Below are positions 7,441 through 15,086 of a stretch of DNA of 35,884 bases, piece by piece. Under the pieces are notes generated by a model. The model saw only the letters and a list, made by a program, of their open reading frames with translations. It was not told the origin of the DNA and searched no databases. Position 1 is the stretch's first letter. Every line of letters begins with the position of its first letter. Made by a program: the position numbers and the translations under genes. This DNA is from Lentilactobacillus sunkii DSM 19904 (GTDB lineage: Bacteria > Bacillota > Bacilli > Lactobacillales > Lactobacillaceae): assembly GCF_001435575.1 (NCBI RefSeq), contig NZ_AZEA01000022.1, positions 2,601 through 38,484 on the forward strand, written 5' to 3'.

Positions 7441-7510
7441 TTAATTGTCCAAGATACCAGTGACTACACCCTTAATCGCAAAACTTTCATTGCCCTGAAC
7501 ATCGATCGGG
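7441..7510 (-). pseudogene. C-terminal remnant of a gene, possibly an S24/LexA-like repressor
   Basis: On the minus strand a frame ends DVQGNESFAIKGVVTGILDN-stop directly before a good terminator. The pattern I-x-G-x-V-x-G-I-L is seen at the end of S24-peptidase-type repressors. Upstream of about 7510 the frame continues but no longer resembles a protein I know and has no plausible start. The family call is weak; that this is a truncated gene end is more secure. Confidence 0.35.
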
Positions 7511-7740
7511 GTACACTTGGGTCTGGATCAAACCAGCACGAAAAATATGATGAATCAGATTGAGTTGGGTTAGAAAAACTAAATAAACTAATATTCTTAC
7601 ACCGAAGAATTGATGGCAGTCTCGGGTAGGCTTTTGACTATAGGCTAGATTAGTACCAGCTACCTGGCTGTATGAGTAATTGATCGTTCTCAAGATCTGT
7701 CTTACCCACTGACTACAATCCAACCTCATTTTTTAAAATT
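7511..7740. other. Region without recognisable genes
   Basis: An 80-codon minus-strand frame (7487-7729) crosses this stretch, but its product is rich in Cys, His, Gln and Ile, has no ribosome site and matches nothing I know. The segment lies between a truncated gene end and the second WRGYL gene and may be the join of a rearrangement. Confidence 0.4.
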
Positions 7741-7803
7741 GTCCATCTAATCGCGTATACTGAAAGTAAATCAAAAGGTGAATCGGTAAAAAGGAGATTG
7801 TAT

Positions 7804-8550
7804 ATGATTAATAAATTAATGAAGGTTTTACTCGTAAGTGGCCTAACTTTAAGTATCGGCCTTATAACTCAATCACCTGCAGTCCATGCAGCCAAGGTGT
7901 ACCATTCAATCAAAAGCAAAAGCTACGCAACTATATTGCCAACTTACCAGACTAGATCTGGTAATCCAAAAGCTGTTATTTGGAATAATAAGCTAACCCA
8001 GAAACAATTTTCATTAAGTGATTATCCTGGGACTAATTGGTACGTTTACAAAAGTTACAAAATGACAAATGGCAAGAAAACGGGAATCTTTTACCGGATT
8101 AAAAATCCTGAAAACACCGTTTCTGGGCTAGTTTGGCGGGGATATCTAAAACAAGTGAAACATTTGAGCATTAAACAGCAGACGCTAAATGCGCTACCAG
8201 GAACAATTTACAGTCCCCATTTACAACAGATTACCGACCAATTAAAAAACCATCCAGATAGTCAGCAGGAGTATCTCCAAAAAGCGTTGGGTGCTCAATA
8301 CAAAAAATTTCAAGGAATCACTATTCCAGGATTTTTGGCCTCAGATAAGCGATTACAAGCACAATTAAAGTCAGGGAAACTTTCTTTTAACGCATATTTA
8401 CATGCTGTAATTCCTAAGGCACTATTAACTGATCTTACCGGGAACAATTATCAAGTAAAAGACCTTAAGGGGTGGCAAGTTTCAGTATCAGTCTCTGGTA
8501 TGGCTAGCAAAAATTATGGTTGGGGATTTGTTTACTTCTTGGAACCCTAA
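7804..8550 (+). CDS. Secreted WRGYL-family protein B
   Basis: The 248-residue precursor has a signal peptide with cleavage after VHA (residue 29). Residues 48-115 are the same domain as in the protein at 5396: AVIW, SLSDYPGTNWY, IFYRI and LVWRGYL. The rest differs, except for an aromatic C-terminal strand (GWGFVYFLEP). AAGGAG six bases upstream sets ATG 7804; a -10 TATACT lies at 7756-7761, as for protein A. It converges on a broken helveticin-like gene, which repeats the protein A with bacteriocin arrangement. I infer duplication of a two-gene module. Function unknown. Confidence 0.85.
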   Translation: MINKLMKVLLVSGLTLSIGLITQSPAVHAAKVYHSIKSKSYATILPTYQTRSGNPKAVIWNNKLTQKQFSLSDYPGTNWYVYKSYKMTNGKKTGIFYRIKNPENTVSGLVWRGYLKQVKHLSIKQQTLNALPGTIYSPHLQQITDQLKNHPDSQQEYLQKALGAQYKKFQGITIPGFLASDKRLQAQLKSGKLSFNAYLHAVIPKALLTDLTGNNYQVKDLKGWQVSVSVSGMASKNYGWGFVYFLEP

Positions 8551-8606
8551 ATTACGCTGTCTCAATCCATGCTGGAATGATGGTTACCGGTATCTTTATG
8601 TTAAAC

Positions 8607-8645
8607 AAAATCCCTCCGCAGGTTTGCAGAAGGATTTTGGTGGAA
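8607..8645 (+). terminator. Probable terminator of protein B
   Basis: AAAATCC (8607-8613) pairs with GGATTTT (8632-8638), with an inner GCA/TGC stem (8618-8620 with 8625-8627) and two mismatches between. The T-run is part of the stem, so efficiency is uncertain. Confidence 0.5.
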
Positions 8646-8660
8646 GCTACTTTTTATTTA

Positions 8661-8813
8661 TTACCATGATGATTTGGTTGTGGTATACAATCTGTTTTCT
8701 GTAGTTGCCGTCGCATCCGCATTATGATAAGAAATACCAACGTACAAATCACTCGCAATTTGAACGCCTTCAGTTTCGATATTAATACCATTCCGGTTTG
8801 TATTGCGCAATGT
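8661..8813 (-). pseudogene. Remnant of a second helveticin J-like gene (C-terminus only)
   Basis: About 50 codons, from TLRNTNRNG through TEGVQIASDLYVGISYHN to KSSW-stop, align with the C-terminus of the intact bacteriocin at 6210: LLRNTYWPANR, TEAVQIYSATNLLLGIAYHD, KNVFD. The frame continues upstream to 8879 without further similarity I can follow and without a usable start. Only about 15 percent of a normal gene is left. It lies convergent to the WRGYL gene at 7804, exactly as the intact gene faces the one at 5396. Confidence 0.75.
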
Positions 8814-8903
8814 ATGCTTAACAATGTGGATTATAAACAATACATGAGACAGGTCTTTACGAACAGGCAAGAACCTCATTTAACTTTTACCACTCAGAAA
8901 CAA

Positions 8904-8937
8904 AAAGCACGATTCCTTAAACTCGGGATTGTGCTTT
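8904..8937 (-). terminator. Terminator of the LacI-family gene
   Basis: A 13-bp stem (8904-8916 with 8925-8937, two G-U pairs) has an 8-base loop and a minus-strand tail of T residues (TTTTTG). It is 13 bases past the stop of the gene at 8951. Confidence 0.85.
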
Positions 8938-8950
8938 ACTCTACGTAAAT

Positions 8951-9916
8951 TCAAACAATCGCATGGCCAACAATGATATGGTCAAGCATCTTTTCGTCGT
9001 CCGCCGGTTTATCCAGCAGCAATTTAACCGCTGACTGCCCCATTTCATCGGGGTGAATATCGACTGAGTGAAAATGCTGATCGGTTAGTTCACTTGGCAA
9101 TGAGTTGTTGTAGCCAAGAACTTCAATATCTTTATCAGGATTAATCATTTTATAACGGTGGTACATCTGCAGGGCACTATAATCGTCAATGGCAACAATA
9201 CTATCCATTTGTGGGTTTTGGCGAATGAAGTCATCTTCTGACTCATCGTCGTTATCGTGGGTTGATAAGATAACGGGTGACTTGCCAGCCTCGTCAACCG
9301 CCTTCTTATAGCCTTCACCACGGTCAATTTCGTACGGCCAATTATTGTGAGTTTGGACGAAAACCGGATGTTGGGATTGATAACGATCCATCAAGAAATT
9401 GGTTCCGTCAAAACCGGCCTTCACGTTATCGTTGTCAACATACAGCCATTTCTGGCCTTCTGCGGGCTTACCAATCGTCACAAAATCGACGTCTTCTTTT
9501 TGAAGCATTTCAATAACCGGGTCATTCTGGTGTGAATACAACAGAATAAAATGTTTAATTTGGGCCCGGGTAATCATTGATTTGACGTTATCAATTACCT
9601 GCTGGGTGCTGTCACCAATTGCGATCGATAAAACATAATTCCGGCTGTTCAGCTGGGCATTGATGCCCCGCAAAATGCCAACGTAAAAGATATTATCGAC
9701 GACTCGATTATTAACCGGGAAGACAACGCCGACAGTGTTGGCCTCTCGATTCGTCAAATTTTTGGCGTTGTAATTAGGTTGATAGCCCATTAAGTCAGCG
9801 GTACGCTTCACGTTACGACGGGTCTTCAAGCTGATCCGTTTATTATTATTGAGCGCCCGTGAAACTGTCGAAGTCGATAATCCCAGCCTTTGAGCGATGT
9901 CTCGGATTGTAACCAT
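8951..9916 (-). CDS. LacI/GalR-family transcriptional regulator
   Basis: The 321-residue protein starts with the family's helix-turn-helix and hinge (TIRDIAQRLGLSTSTVSRALN, then GYQPNYNAKNLTNREANTVGVVFP), followed by a periplasmic-binding-protein-like effector domain to the end. The usual ligand would be a sugar. No sugar transporter or hydrolase adjoins it, so either it acts at a distance or its operon was lost. GGGGAGG nine bases upstream supports ATG 9916. Length is slightly short of the 330-340 typical of the family but no element is clearly missing. Confidence 0.92.
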   Translation of the reverse strand: MVTIRDIAQRLGLSTSTVSRALNNNKRISLKTRRNVKRTADLMGYQPNYNAKNLTNREANTVGVVFPVNNRVVDNIFYVGILRGINAQLNSRNYVLSIAIGDSTQQVIDNVKSMITRAQIKHFILLYSHQNDPVIEMLQKEDVDFVTIGKPAEGQKWLYVDNDNVKAGFDGTNFLMDRYQSQHPVFVQTHNNWPYEIDRGEGYKKAVDEAGKSPVILSTHDNDDESEDDFIRQNPQMDSIVAIDDYSALQMYHRYKMINPDKDIEVLGYNNSLPSELTDQHFHSVDIHPDEMGQSAVKLLLDKPADDEKMLDHIIVGHAIV

Positions 9917-10055
9917 TTGTCATTGCCTCCCCTCAATTAGATTTTACGCTTTTTGAAGTTGCGATCTTGTTAAACTTCTGTATCAAATATTAATATTGAA
10001 CCATACTACTAGATTTTGACAGGATTATGTGATAATTTCAACATATGAGGTGATT

Positions 10056-10613
10056 ATGAATATGAAAAAGCGCAGATCATTGGCTGCCATTTTAGCAGTT
10101 GTTGCAAGCTTTGCACTAATTTTAGCCGGCTGCAGCAGTTCTTCCAATAAAAGTTCAAATAACGACAGCAGCAAGGCCAGCATGCAGAACCAGGTTCAAA
10201 ATAAGTCAGCCAAGGAAGTCTTGACGTCAAATGACAATCTTTGGTACATGAACGGTTCAATTAACTATAAGAGCAAATCCGGTATTGATGCCTACAAATT
10301 TAACAGTAAAAACCATACCGTTACGATTTACAGTGTTAACAAAATCTACAAGACATATAGCGAAGCTAAAAAAGCAAATGATCTTGATAAACAGGGAACA
10401 CTGAAGTACACCTTCAAGAATGACTCCGCTGACAAGCCGGTTATCTACATGAAGGGTAAGCTTTCAGATATCCCAATGCACCAAACAGTTTCAGTAAAGA
10501 ATACAGTTGCTGGCAAAAATCATCAATCAAAGCTCAAGGTCAGCGGATATAAAGTTGTCCGTAACTTGGATAACGATCCGGCACCACAAGTTTGGGTGAC
10601 ACCGCATAACTAA
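10056..10613 (+). CDS. Lipoprotein of unknown function
   Basis: The 185-residue precursor has a basic N-terminus, a hydrophobic stretch and a lipobox LAGC, so it should be anchored to the outer face of the membrane through the Cys. A Ser/Asn/Lys-rich linker follows (residues 30-50), then a domain of alternating beta-like strands beginning DNLWYMNGSINY. I do not recognise the family. ATG 10056 has GAGG five bases upstream; ATG 10062 is an alternative start, and a GTG at 10029 is in frame but unlikely. It forms a single-gene unit ending at the terminator at 10627. Confidence 0.8.
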   Translation: MNMKKRRSLAAILAVVASFALILAGCSSSSNKSSNNDSSKASMQNQVQNKSAKEVLTSNDNLWYMNGSINYKSKSGIDAYKFNSKNHTVTIYSVNKIYKTYSEAKKANDLDKQGTLKYTFKNDSADKPVIYMKGKLSDIPMHQTVSVKNTVAGKNHQSKLKVSGYKVVRNLDNDPAPQVWVTPHN

Positions 10614-10626
10614 ATAGAATGAATTC

Positions 10627-10661
10627 AGAAGCCGAGGACATTGTGTTCTCGGCTTCTTTTT
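10627..10661 (+). terminator. Strong terminator of the lipoprotein gene
   Basis: A 14-bp stem (10627-10640 with 10644-10657, one G-U pair) with a TTG loop is followed by TTTTT. It begins 14 bases after the stop. Confidence 0.92.
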
Positions 10662-10703
10662 ATGGAGTAATGGATGAATAATCAAAAATGCAAAATTAAC
10701 TGA

Positions 10704-10732
10704 TTGTAAACTTAGGCCATTCAAGATATAAT
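10704..10732 (+). promoter_or_regulatory. Promoter of the second lipoprotein gene
   Basis: -35 TTGTAA (10704-10709), a 17-base spacer and a consensus -10 TATAAT (10727-10732). The transcript would have a leader of about 105 bases. In that leader AGTAC near 10790 could pair with GTACT overlapping the ribosome site; this is weak. Confidence 0.75.
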
Positions 10733-10843
10733 ATATCCTGTATTAATAAATATGTTCCATTTTTATTACCTATTTTTTAAAAATCAGAAAGTACTGGAAC
10801 CGATTCGATTCGAAGTCAAAATATTAATCAGGTGGTACTCATT

Positions 10844-11329
10844 ATGAACAATCTGTTGTTACACAAAAACCGGTTCTTAATAATTTTAATTACATTGATG
10901 ATGTTGTCAGGCTGTGCTGGCAAAGCATCCAGTACTAATAAAACTCATTTTTCACCAAACTATCCATACAAAACTAACAATTTTCGACACTACGATTGGG
11001 TAAGGGTAACAAGTCCAACAAGTAATCAAGTCATTCAAATTACAAATCACCAGTCAGTCAATTATGTTTCTGATATCATTGGAAATGTTGGCGATAGTTC
11101 CGACCTTAAGTTAGGAAGCCATCATAAATCACAAACAGTTATTTATCATTACACTTTCTATCAGGCGAAGCCCAAATATAAGATTGATATTAATATTTTT
11201 CGCGATTCAGAATATATCGAAATGACCCATGTTCCTGGGTTCAAGTCCCTTGAATATCGTTTGCCAACCAAAACCCACAAAATCCTTATGGATCCTACCA
11301 GATTAGCAACTGGTCAAGGTTTAGGATAA
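10844..11329 (+). CDS. Small lipoprotein of unknown function
   Basis: The 161-residue precursor has a hydrophobic N-terminus ending in a lipobox LSGC (Cys about residue 23). The mature part is hydrophilic, rich in His, Tyr, Asn and Lys, with beta-like stretches (VIYHYTFYQAKPKYKIDINIF). No family recognised. ATG 10844 has AGGTGG eight bases upstream; a GTG at 10832 overlaps that ribosome site and is unlikely. It lies next to another lipoprotein in the same direction but has its own promoter and terminator. Confidence 0.8.
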   Translation: MNNLLLHKNRFLIILITLMMLSGCAGKASSTNKTHFSPNYPYKTNNFRHYDWVRVTSPTSNQVIQITNHQSVNYVSDIIGNVGDSSDLKLGSHHKSQTVIYHYTFYQAKPKYKIDINIFRDSEYIEMTHVPGFKSLEYRLPTKTHKILMDPTRLATGQGLG

Positions 11330-11411
11330 TCCGTTGCTCCTATTACACGCATGAACGTAATATATGAGTCAGCTTAAGTAAATTATCCATGATCAATTAA
11401 AGAACACACCA

Positions 11412-11444
11412 AAAAAGGGAATCCGCTATCCGGGTTCCCTTTTT
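11412..11444. terminator. Bidirectional terminator
   Basis: A 14-bp stem (11412-11425 with 11431-11444, one G-U pair) has a 5-base loop and A/T tracts on both sides. It stops the lipoprotein gene and could stop the convergent aminopeptidase gene. Confidence 0.85.
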
Positions 11445-11512
11445 GGACACTCAATTCTCTTATACTTTTGTGTTTATGAGAAGTGTTGAGAATGTGTCAA
11501 CATTTTCGCAAT

Positions 11513-12838
11513 TTAAGCCAATGAATCCCAAGCCGGCAGTTCAACAGGTGCCTGCTTAAGGAGCTCTTTCTGTGCATCAGACAGATACTTCTTGTGGACA
11601 ACGACTTCGTAGACATAATCATCCATCCAGTCATCGTTCATGGTGAAGTACCCTTTCTCACCGTTCTTGTCACCCCATGAATTTTCGACTTTCCACTTAG
11701 TTGGAGTATCGCCATCCAAATCAACGCCGGTAAAGGTCATGGCATGAGAAACTTCTGCTTGATGGTATTTGAGCCGAGTCCCCTTATCCATTTCCAAGTC
11801 GGTATCGAATAACTCTGAATAGCGGAACAGGTGGCTGTCCAAGTAACCCTTCTTGCGATCCATTTGTTCCAACACGTCATTGCCGAACCAAACCGTTTCG
11901 CCGTCTTTCAGCTGGGCAATTGTGGCTTTTTTGAGAACGCCCATCGGCAGGTTTAAGAACTGGATTTGTTTACCGCCGACAACGTTATCCTCGCTTGGTA
12001 ATGAGTACAGCTGGTCGTAATCTTTTTCAGGAGAATTGGCCAAGACAACATAGTCGTCCAAGTCGGTGTCGAAGTATTTATCATAGAATTCCTTCGGTGT
12101 TAAGCCGGAAATCTTATGGTATTTCTTATCGTCATCGCGGTAGGCAAAGTCAACTGTTGTCGGCGGCTCGCCGAATGAATAAGCGGTAATCCGATAAACT
12201 TCATTCAGCATCTGCTTGCGGGCAGCATTAATCTCGTCATCGCTTTTTTCGTCTTGAACCATCTCGCGGAGCTTGACGGCATCAATCCGCAGCTTGCGGT
12301 TAATGACGGTGTCAAAGCCACCGGTGTTTTCCACATTGGCTGTTTCCGGATAATCACTGACCGGAACCACGCCATATTTTTGAACCAGGGCAGCAGCCAT
12401 GGCCCATTGACCACCATCGTCGTTGGGCGAACTTAAATAAGCCTCAACTTCACGGTCGTCAGCCGGCCGGCTGGCAGTTGCGAGAATTCGATCATAAAAG
12501 ATGTTTGCCAATTCGATCTTATCCCAGAAGAACAAGTATTTTTGAGACAGGTTGAAATCCTTCACCTTATACTTGGCCCCAAATTGATGACGCAAGGTAT
12601 TAACCAATGAGAACAGCCAGCAGCGGCCGCTTTGCTTTTGGTTGGTGACTCCACCGGTCTGTAGATCGACAGAAAATACGGGATTTAAGCGAACTTGGGT
12701 GTCGGGATCCTGGGCTGCCTGGTTGATGCCGTTTTGATTAATGATTCTTGATAACACATCACTTTTGGGTGTGTTCTTAAAATTTTCGTGAAGCTCTGAT
12801 AAATCTTGATCGGTTAAAACGCTGTTATTTTCAGTCAT
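11513..12838 (-). CDS. pepC: C1B-family cysteine aminopeptidase (aminopeptidase C / bleomycin hydrolase type)
   Basis: The 441-residue cytosolic protein carries the papain-type catalytic set of the bleomycin hydrolase family: Cys73 in QSGRCWLFS, His365 in VSHAMTFTG and Asn386 in VENSWGD. Lactobacilli use PepC-type enzymes to trim peptides imported for growth. Length is close to the 445-450 of PepC; a PepE or PepW paralogue cannot be excluded, so the symbol is tentative. AGGAGG lies nine bases before the start codon. The vitamin B6 operon reads in the same direction 75 bases upstream, with a hairpin between, so this gene is probably a separate unit or is only partly reached by read-through. 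Confidence 0.88.
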   Translation of the reverse strand: MTENNSVLTDQDLSELHENFKNTPKSDVLSRIINQNGINQAAQDPDTQVRLNPVFSVDLQTGGVTNQKQSGRCWLFSLVNTLRHQFGAKYKVKDFNLSQKYLFFWDKIELANIFYDRILATASRPADDREVEAYLSSPNDDGGQWAMAAALVQKYGVVPVSDYPETANVENTGGFDTVINRKLRIDAVKLREMVQDEKSDDEINAARKQMLNEVYRITAYSFGEPPTTVDFAYRDDDKKYHKISGLTPKEFYDKYFDTDLDDYVVLANSPEKDYDQLYSLPSEDNVVGGKQIQFLNLPMGVLKKATIAQLKDGETVWFGNDVLEQMDRKKGYLDSHLFRYSELFDTDLEMDKGTRLKYHQAEVSHAMTFTGVDLDGDTPTKWKVENSWGDKNGEKGYFTMNDDWMDDYVYEVVVHKKYLSDAQKELLKQAPVELPAWDSLA

Positions 12839-12857
12839 TCAGACATTCCTCCTATGT

Positions 12858-12901
12858 AATTTCCCTTGGGCTTACGATAAGCGAGCCAACTCGGGAAAAT
12901 T
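12858..12901 (-). other. Intergenic hairpin between the ECF S-component and aminopeptidase genes
   Basis: AATTTCCC (12858-12865) pairs with GGGAAAATT (12893-12901), and TTGG with CCAA inside. The minus-strand tail is not a T-run, so this may be a weak terminator or an mRNA processing or stability element. Confidence 0.35.
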
Positions 12902-12913
12902 AAGTTAATTATT

Positions 12914-13426
12914 TTAAATCCGCTTCTTCAATCGTGGCGTAATCACATACGCAATTAAAGCGCCGACCGCACCTTGAATCAGGTTCATCCCAATGCCGAC
13001 ATATCCGGCATACAGGGTATAGAGAATCGAATCAGTCACAAAATAGCCAAAGACCATAATGACGATCCCGACTGAAACGGCAATCAATTTACTCCATTTA
13101 CGATCCGGATTCTTGCCTGCAATCAAGCCGACAATCAAGCCCTCAGCTCCGTGGACAATCAGTGAAAACCACATGTATTGACTGTAACCTGAAATCAGGT
13201 CAAGCAAAAAACCACTGGCACCACCGACAACCCCACCGACTCTGGGTCCTAATAAAATAGCACTGATAAAGATACCGGCGTCACACAGGTTGATATTCCC
13301 GTGAGTCATCGGTACCGGAATAATGAAGAACCGGCTGATTGCGACGGTTACCGCGATAAACATTGCTGTTAAAACCAGCTTAAAAATATTGTTGCTGACT
13401 TTGCCTCCTACACTTCTACGATCCAT
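12914..13426 (-). CDS. ECF transporter S-component, probably for a vitamin B6 compound
   Basis: The 170-residue protein has about five to six membrane segments and the typical ECF S-component start (KLVLTAMFIAVTVAISRF, then GNINLCDAGIFISAILLGP and a GGxxGFLLDL segment). S-components bind a vitamin and dock on a shared energising module encoded elsewhere. The substrate is inferred from context: the operon begins with a pyridoxine/pyridoxamine kinase, as in described PdxU-type loci. HMP or another pyrimidine is an alternative. ATG 13426 overlaps the upstream stop by one base (TAATG) and GGAGG precedes it. Confidence 0.8.
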   Translation of the reverse strand: MDRRSVGGKVSNNIFKLVLTAMFIAVTVAISRFFIIPVPMTHGNINLCDAGIFISAILLGPRVGGVVGGASGFLLDLISGYSQYMWFSLIVHGAEGLIVGLIAGKNPDRKWSKLIAVSVGIVIMVFGYFVTDSILYTLYAGYVGIGMNLIQGAVGALIAYVITPRLKKRI

Positions 13427-14013
13427 TATTGACTTCCTCCCAATACATAATCTTCTTTGTTTGCTTCCGTAAAATCATACTTTGCCCGTTCACCGCCAAT
13501 GAGTTTTGGTCGTGATGACAGGCAGACGACGTTGGCAGCACCAACTTTCCGGTTGGTCATGCGCACCGGAATTTGGACATACTTAACATGCATCCCAATC
13601 TCCGTACCACCAATATCAATCCCGCCAAACGCTGTAATGTGTTCGACCTCAACCGGATCATCCATCCGTTCGTAAGCAGCCACTTGAGTGCCACCGCCAG
13701 CGTGCATTGCTGGGACAACCGACACAATTTCCAAATTATGACGTTCAGCCACTCGTCTTTCCAGCAGCAGTGCCCGGTTAATGTGTTCACACCCCTGAAT
13801 CGCCATGTTAATGTTTCTTGGAATCAGAAATTCTTCCAACGTTGAAACAACGGCTTTACCGACATCCAACCTGGAATTGGTCCCCTTCCAATCACCGGAA
13901 ATTTCACTGGTACTGCAGCCAACCACAAATATGCCGTTCTCAGGAAACTTCACTTTATCAAAATATTCGGTTAAGACGTCCGACAAGTTACGTTTAATTG
14001 TTTGTAAATCCAT
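13426..14013 (-). CDS. DUF436 / UPF0340 family protein (YwlG-like)
   Basis: The 195-residue soluble protein matches the YwlG/UPF0340 pattern: FVVGCSTSEISG near the start, QGCEHINRALLLER, PAMHAGGGTQVAAYERM and a C-terminal GGIDIGGTEIGMH with VGAANV. The family is widespread in Firmicutes but has no established reaction that I know of. Its position between a B6 kinase and a putative B6 transporter, translationally coupled to both (three bases after the kinase stop, one-base overlap with the S-component), points to a role in cofactor salvage or handling. ATG 14013 is preferred to GTG 14016 by ribosome-site spacing. Confidence 0.85.
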   Translation of the reverse strand: MDLQTIKRNLSDVLTEYFDKVKFPENGIFVVGCSTSEISGDWKGTNSRLDVGKAVVSTLEEFLIPRNINMAIQGCEHINRALLLERRVAERHNLEIVSVVPAMHAGGGTQVAAYERMDDPVEVEHITAFGGIDIGGTEIGMHVKYVQIPVRMTNRKVGAANVVCLSSRPKLIGGERAKYDFTEANKEDYVLGGSQ

Positions 14014-14016
14014 CAC

Positions 14017-14880
14017 TTACACTTCTTCCCCTGTTTGCCCTAACGTAAACTTTGCGACATTATACAACGACCTGGTCAAATTCAGGCCAAATTTGCGTTG
14101 ACTCTGTGGTTCCCTGGTAGTGAGACTGACGGCATCGTATACGCCGATGACCGCCTTTTGAACAGCCGTATCAAAATCCAAATCGAAGTTCAAATACCCA
14201 ATCAAGAGTGCTGAAAACAAATCTCCGGTCCCATAGAAATGCCCAGAAATAAAGGGTGACCCTGCCCATTTTAAACGGCCGGCATTCATATAAACACAGC
14301 CAATTCCACCATCGCGTTGAACCCCGGTAACAATTACTTTGGCATGGGAATGACTATCGTGTCGCCATGTTGCAATGACCTGACCAATCTCCTCATTGCT
14401 TGCATCGCTGGCCAGCTTTTCACCGCTCAGCAGGCTCAATTCCGTGACGTTTGGGGTGATAATCGTTGCGATTTTCACCAGCCGTTGGATGGTTGCCAAG
14501 TATTGATCATCAAAACCCTCATACATTTTCCCTTGATCACCCATGACCGGGTCAATTAATAATTCTCCCAAATTCAGATAAGAAAAATAATCATGCAGGA
14601 AATTAGCCGTGTCTGAGTTGCCGATATAACCGATGATCCCTGAAGTAAAGTTCAAATCGTCCAAACTATTCCAATGATCCGTCGCCCGCTGCAGCCATTC
14701 ATCCGTATTTAATGTTGCCGGCTTGCCAAAGCCCTCTGTTTGAGTTGACAAAACCTCAGTCGGTAAAGTTGCCGTTTGACTCCCAAAGGCCGAGAACACG
14801 GCAATTGCGGCGGTGGCCGAAAGCCGACCAACGGCGGAAAAATCTTCAGCGATTAAAACACTCGAATTGATAATGATCAT
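14017..14880 (-). CDS. pdxK: Pyridoxine/pyridoxamine kinase (PfkB/ribokinase-like fold)
   Basis: The protein of about 287 residues has the layout of pyridoxal kinases: an N-terminal substrate loop (LIAEDFSAVGRLSATAAIAV), LLIDPVMGDQGKMYEGF in the middle, TPNVTELSLL, and the anion-hole motif GTGD near residue 213. It phosphorylates B6 vitamers for conversion to PLP. The related HMP kinase is the main alternative; the Val-Leu-Pro-Ser/Thr region (ATLPTEVLSTQT) favours B6. The start is uncertain: GGAAGG abuts ATG 14880 directly, which is too close, while the in-frame ATG at 14907 overlaps a -10-like TACAAT. It heads a three-gene operon. Confidence 0.82.
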   Translation of the reverse strand: MIIINSSVLIAEDFSAVGRLSATAAIAVFSAFGSQTATLPTEVLSTQTEGFGKPATLNTDEWLQRATDHWNSLDDLNFTSGIIGYIGNSDTANFLHDYFSYLNLGELLIDPVMGDQGKMYEGFDDQYLATIQRLVKIATIITPNVTELSLLSGEKLASDASNEEIGQVIATWRHDSHSHAKVIVTGVQRDGGIGCVYMNAGRLKWAGSPFISGHFYGTGDLFSALLIGYLNFDLDFDTAVQKAVIGVYDAVSLTTREPQSQRKFGLNLTRSLYNVAKFTLGQTGEEV

Positions 14881-15086
14881 CCTTCCAATGACACATATTA
14901 CAAACATTGTACCCTATTAACGAATAAAAAGTTAGTAGCTTACACATTAAATGTAACGTTCTCTCATCAAAAGTATTTTAAGTATACCAAGTTTCCTAAA
15001 AGAAACAATAGACAGTCCACCTTGAATGTCGAACACTCTGTTATAGTAGACCTATAAATATCTTGAGATAGAAAAGAGTGACTGCT

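Noticed and set aside
7487-7729. 80-codon minus-strand ORF between the bacteriocin and protein B genes
   Set aside because: Odd composition, no ribosome site, no recognisable motif, and it overlaps the better-supported gene tail at 7441 in another frame.
8724-8948. 74-codon plus-strand ORF
   Set aside because: It runs antisense to the helveticin remnant and across the LacI terminator; the product resembles nothing and no ribosome site precedes it.
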